The notes beneath the pieces are model-generated. The model made no database searches. It was given only the letters and a program-made list of their open reading frames with translations, and was not told the DNA's origin. A program made the translations under genes and the position numbers. From NCBI GenBank assembly GCA_030826945.1, contig JAPQLC010000003.1, positions 1 through 64,000 of the forward strand: DNA of 64,000 nucleotides, in the 5' to 3' direction. Origin of the DNA: Candidatus Thiobius zoothamnicola (GTDB lineage: Bacteria; Pseudomonadota; Gammaproteobacteria; Chromatiales; Chromatiaceae). Positions 62,268 to 64,000 of the stretch are shown piece after piece (position 1 is the stretch's first letter; the number at the start of each line of letters is the position of its first letter).

Positions 62268-63251
62268 TCAATAAGTGAATAAGACCGAACCCCAAGTAAA
62301 TCCGCCTCCAAATGCTTCCAAAAGCACTTTTTCGCCACGTTTTATACGTCCATCACGCACTGCAACATCCAGAGCCAAAGGAATAGAGGCTGCTGATGTG
62401 TTCGCATGTTGGTCAACAGTCACCACAACCCTATCCTTTGACATATTCAATTTACGCGCCGTTGCATCAATGATACGAGTATTGGCTTGATGCGGCACCA
62501 GCCAATCAATATCCGATTTTTGCAGTTGATTAGCAACCAAGGTTTCTTCAACAATTTGCCCAAGCGTATTCACAGCGACTTTAAACACCTCATTACCCCG
62601 CATATGCGTGTAATGAGGATCATTAATGTTGTCACCCTCGATATCGAATCCAAGTGAAACCCCGCCAGGCACATGTAAAAGTTCTTCATAAGCACCATCG
62701 GCATGCAGATGCGTTGAATGGATACCCGGCTCAGTGGAAGCTTCCAATACGACAGCACCAGCGCCATCACCAAACAACACGCATGTGCTTCGGTCAGTCC
62801 AATCAATCAAACGGGAGAAAGTTTCAGCACCGACAACTAATGCGCGCTGATGGGAACCGGAGCGAATAAATTTTTCTGCTATGCTGACGGCATAAACAAA
62901 ACCGCTGCACACGGCCTGCACATCAAAAGCCGGATGATTTTTCATGCCTAAACGTGATTGCAATAAACACGCTGTGCTGGGAAATATTTTATCGGGCGTG
63001 GTAGTCGCCAATACCAATAAATCGATATCCGCCGCTTTCTTCCCTGCGGCGTCTAAAGCCGCGCGCGCCGCATGCTCAGCCAAATCGCAGGTCGTCTCGT
63101 CATCCGCCGCAATATGCCGCTTAGCTATGCCGGTACGCTCACGAATCCATTGATCGCTGGTATCAATATCAACCATCTTTTCCAAATCATGATTAGTCAA
63201 TATTTTTTCAGGTAAATAACTACCCGTACCAATAAACCGGGTATAAATCAT
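62268..63251 (-). CDS. fabH: 3-oxoacyl-ACP synthase III FabH
   Basis: Initiating ketosynthase of 327 residues that condenses acetyl-CoA with malonyl-ACP. The catalytic triad is Cys in [12 protein letters not shown], His in [10 protein letters not shown] and Asn in [11 protein letters not shown]. It starts four bases inside the plsX end (overlap). fabG follows directly, so malonyl-CoA:ACP transacylase FabD must be encoded elsewhere. Confidence 0.97.
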   Translation of the reverse strand: MIYTRFIGTGSYLPEKILTNHDLEKMVDIDTSDQWIRERTGIAKRHIAADDETTCDLAEHAARAALDAAGKKAADIDLLVLATTTPDKIFPSTACLLQSRLGMKNHPAFDVQAVCSGFVYAVSIAEKFIRSGSHQRALVVGAETFSRLIDWTDRSTCVLFGDGAGAVVLEASTEPGIHSTHLHADGAYEELLHVPGGVSLGFDIEGDNINDPHYTHMRGNEVFKVAVNTLGQIVEETLVANQLQKSDIDWLVPHQANTRIIDATARKLNMSKDRVVVTVDQHANTSAASIPLALDVAVRDGRIKRGEKVLLEAFGGGFTWGSVLFTY

Positions 63252-64000
63252 GCGCTATCCTTCAACTCTAACAAAGATGTCACCTTATCAGCGATACGAT
63301 GCGCGACATCAGCGCGCACTTCCTTTTTTGCAATACTCAACGCATTCTCGAAAGCCAAAACATCAGCTCCACCATGACTTTTGACCACAATGCCGCGCAA
63401 ACCTAATAACGGCGCTCCGTTATAACGCCGTGGGTCGATACGTCGCTGTAACGACTTCAAAACGGGTAAAGAAATAACCGCAATCAATTTCGTCAACCAA
63501 TTACGCTTATACTCAGCATTCAGAAAATTTTTAATCAGCTTTGCAACACCTTCACTACTTTTCAATGCCACATTACCGATGAAACCGTCCGTGACGACAA
63601 TATCCAGATCTTTCATCATATAAATATCGTCGCCTTCAATGTAACCAATATAATTCAGACCACAACAATCCATCATGGTATGCGCCAGTTTAACCTGCTC
63701 TACCCCCTTAATTTCTTCCTGACCGATATTCAACAACCCTACAGCAGGAGCCGGATCGCCATCAACAGCCGTCACCAGAACAGAACCCATCACCGCAAAT
63801 TGCCGCAGATGTTCAGCACTGGAATCAATATTTGCCCCCAAATCCAGCACCCAGGTACGCCCATCAATTGCAGGGAAAGCAGATATAATCGCCGGGCGAT
63901 CAATACCGGGAATGGTTTTCAGGACAAAACGCGCAGTAGCCATCAAGGCGCCAGTATTACCAGCACTGACGCAGGCATCCGCCACGCCTTGCTTAACCAG
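63248..64000 (-). CDS. plsX: Phosphate acyltransferase PlsX, 5' end beyond the window
   Basis: The frame is open to base 64000, so the N-terminal part (about 90 residues) is missing from view. The visible part carries [34 protein letters not shown] and [10 protein letters not shown], which are PlsX signatures. It makes acyl-phosphate from acyl-ACP, which PlsY (20039-20623) uses. The plsX-fabH overlap of four bases indicates a common operon linking phospholipid and fatty-acid synthesis. Confidence 0.97.
   Translation of the reverse strand: MVKQGVADACVSAGNTGALMATARFVLKTIPGIDRPAIISAFPAIDGRTWVLDLGANIDSSAEHLRQFAVMGSVLVTAVDGDPAPAVGLLNIGQEEIKGVEQVKLAHTMMDCCGLNYIGYIEGDDIYMMKDLDIVVTDGFIGNVALKSSEGVAKLIKNFLNAEYKRNWLTKLIAVISLPVLKSLQRRIDPRRYNGAPLLGLRGIVVKSHGGADVLAFENALSIAKKEVRADVAHRIADKVTSLLELKDSA

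Noticed and set aside
1..64000. CRISPR arrays, tRNA and rRNA genes
   Set aside because: No regularly spaced direct repeats, cloverleaf with CCA-type acceptor or rRNA-like segment was found on reading both strands.

Overview
The window is a gammaproteobacterial chromosome segment of moderate GC content. Signs of this are the order trpF-trpB-trpA-accD-folC-dedD-cvpA-purF-metZ, the rpoN-hpf-ptsN-hprK-rapZ-EIIA-HPr block, ygfB-pepP-ubiH-ubiI, lapA-lapB-pyrF and plsX-fabH-fabG-acpP-fabF-pabC. An HPr kinase next to rapZ and rpoN fits lineages such as Thiotrichales, Methylococcales or their relatives. I cannot name the genus. No tRNA, rRNA or CRISPR array was seen.

Layout. 1-165 is the 3' end of an IS1-type element. 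206-2365 is a ppa-phosphodiesterase-moaC-engB operon whose genes overlap by ATGA. 2523-2979 is a frameshifted secreted cupin. 3132-5546 holds a GbsR/MarR-type regulator and a two-gene SDR-DoxX/DUF2269 membrane operon. 5684-6421 encodes a full-length 14-3-3 protein, a family regarded as eukaryotic, with its phosphopeptide-binding residues intact. 6668-17703 is a long minus-strand housekeeping run (hydrolase, metZ, purF, cvpA, dedD, folC, accD, trpABF, pncC, galU). 17888-20623 holds msrQ, a DJ-1 protein, folK, folB and plsY. 21512-26246 is the nitrogen-PTS/sigma-54 block. 27196-33440 holds lapAB, pyrF, yggT, a chorismate-lyase-like protein, an MFS carrier and a lysine-2,3-aminomutase-like radical SAM protein. 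34074-38337 is the ubiquinone-hydroxylase/pepP operon.

The accessory zone runs from about 38600 to 56300. Two NRPS genes (38598-47639) encode docking-C-PCP and acyl-ligase-PCP-sulfotransferase-cyclization-A(Cys)-PCP-oxidase. This predicts an acylated thiazole product, and no thioesterase is visible. Next to it lies an integrase-less integron cassette array on the minus strand (about 47699-49988). It carries a methyltransferase-like gene, a higBA toxin-antitoxin pair, and a DUF2778 (Tlde1-like) toxin beside a lipoprotein gene that looks frameshifted, separated by recognisable attC hairpins. Further on are dsbC, a HupE-like protein, a ruined IS30 transposase, and an AT-rich RavA-like/small gene/VWA operon in which two of three genes are broken only by A-tract length changes.

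From 56480 to the end the window returns to housekeeping genes: a DUF2147 protein, folA, a VOC protein, uppP and the fatty-acid synthesis cluster, ending inside plsX. Several genes show single-nucleotide lesions (cupin, lipoprotein, RavA-like, its neighbour, a pabC without a standard start codon). These may be real decay, slippage-dependent expression, or homopolymer assembly errors.
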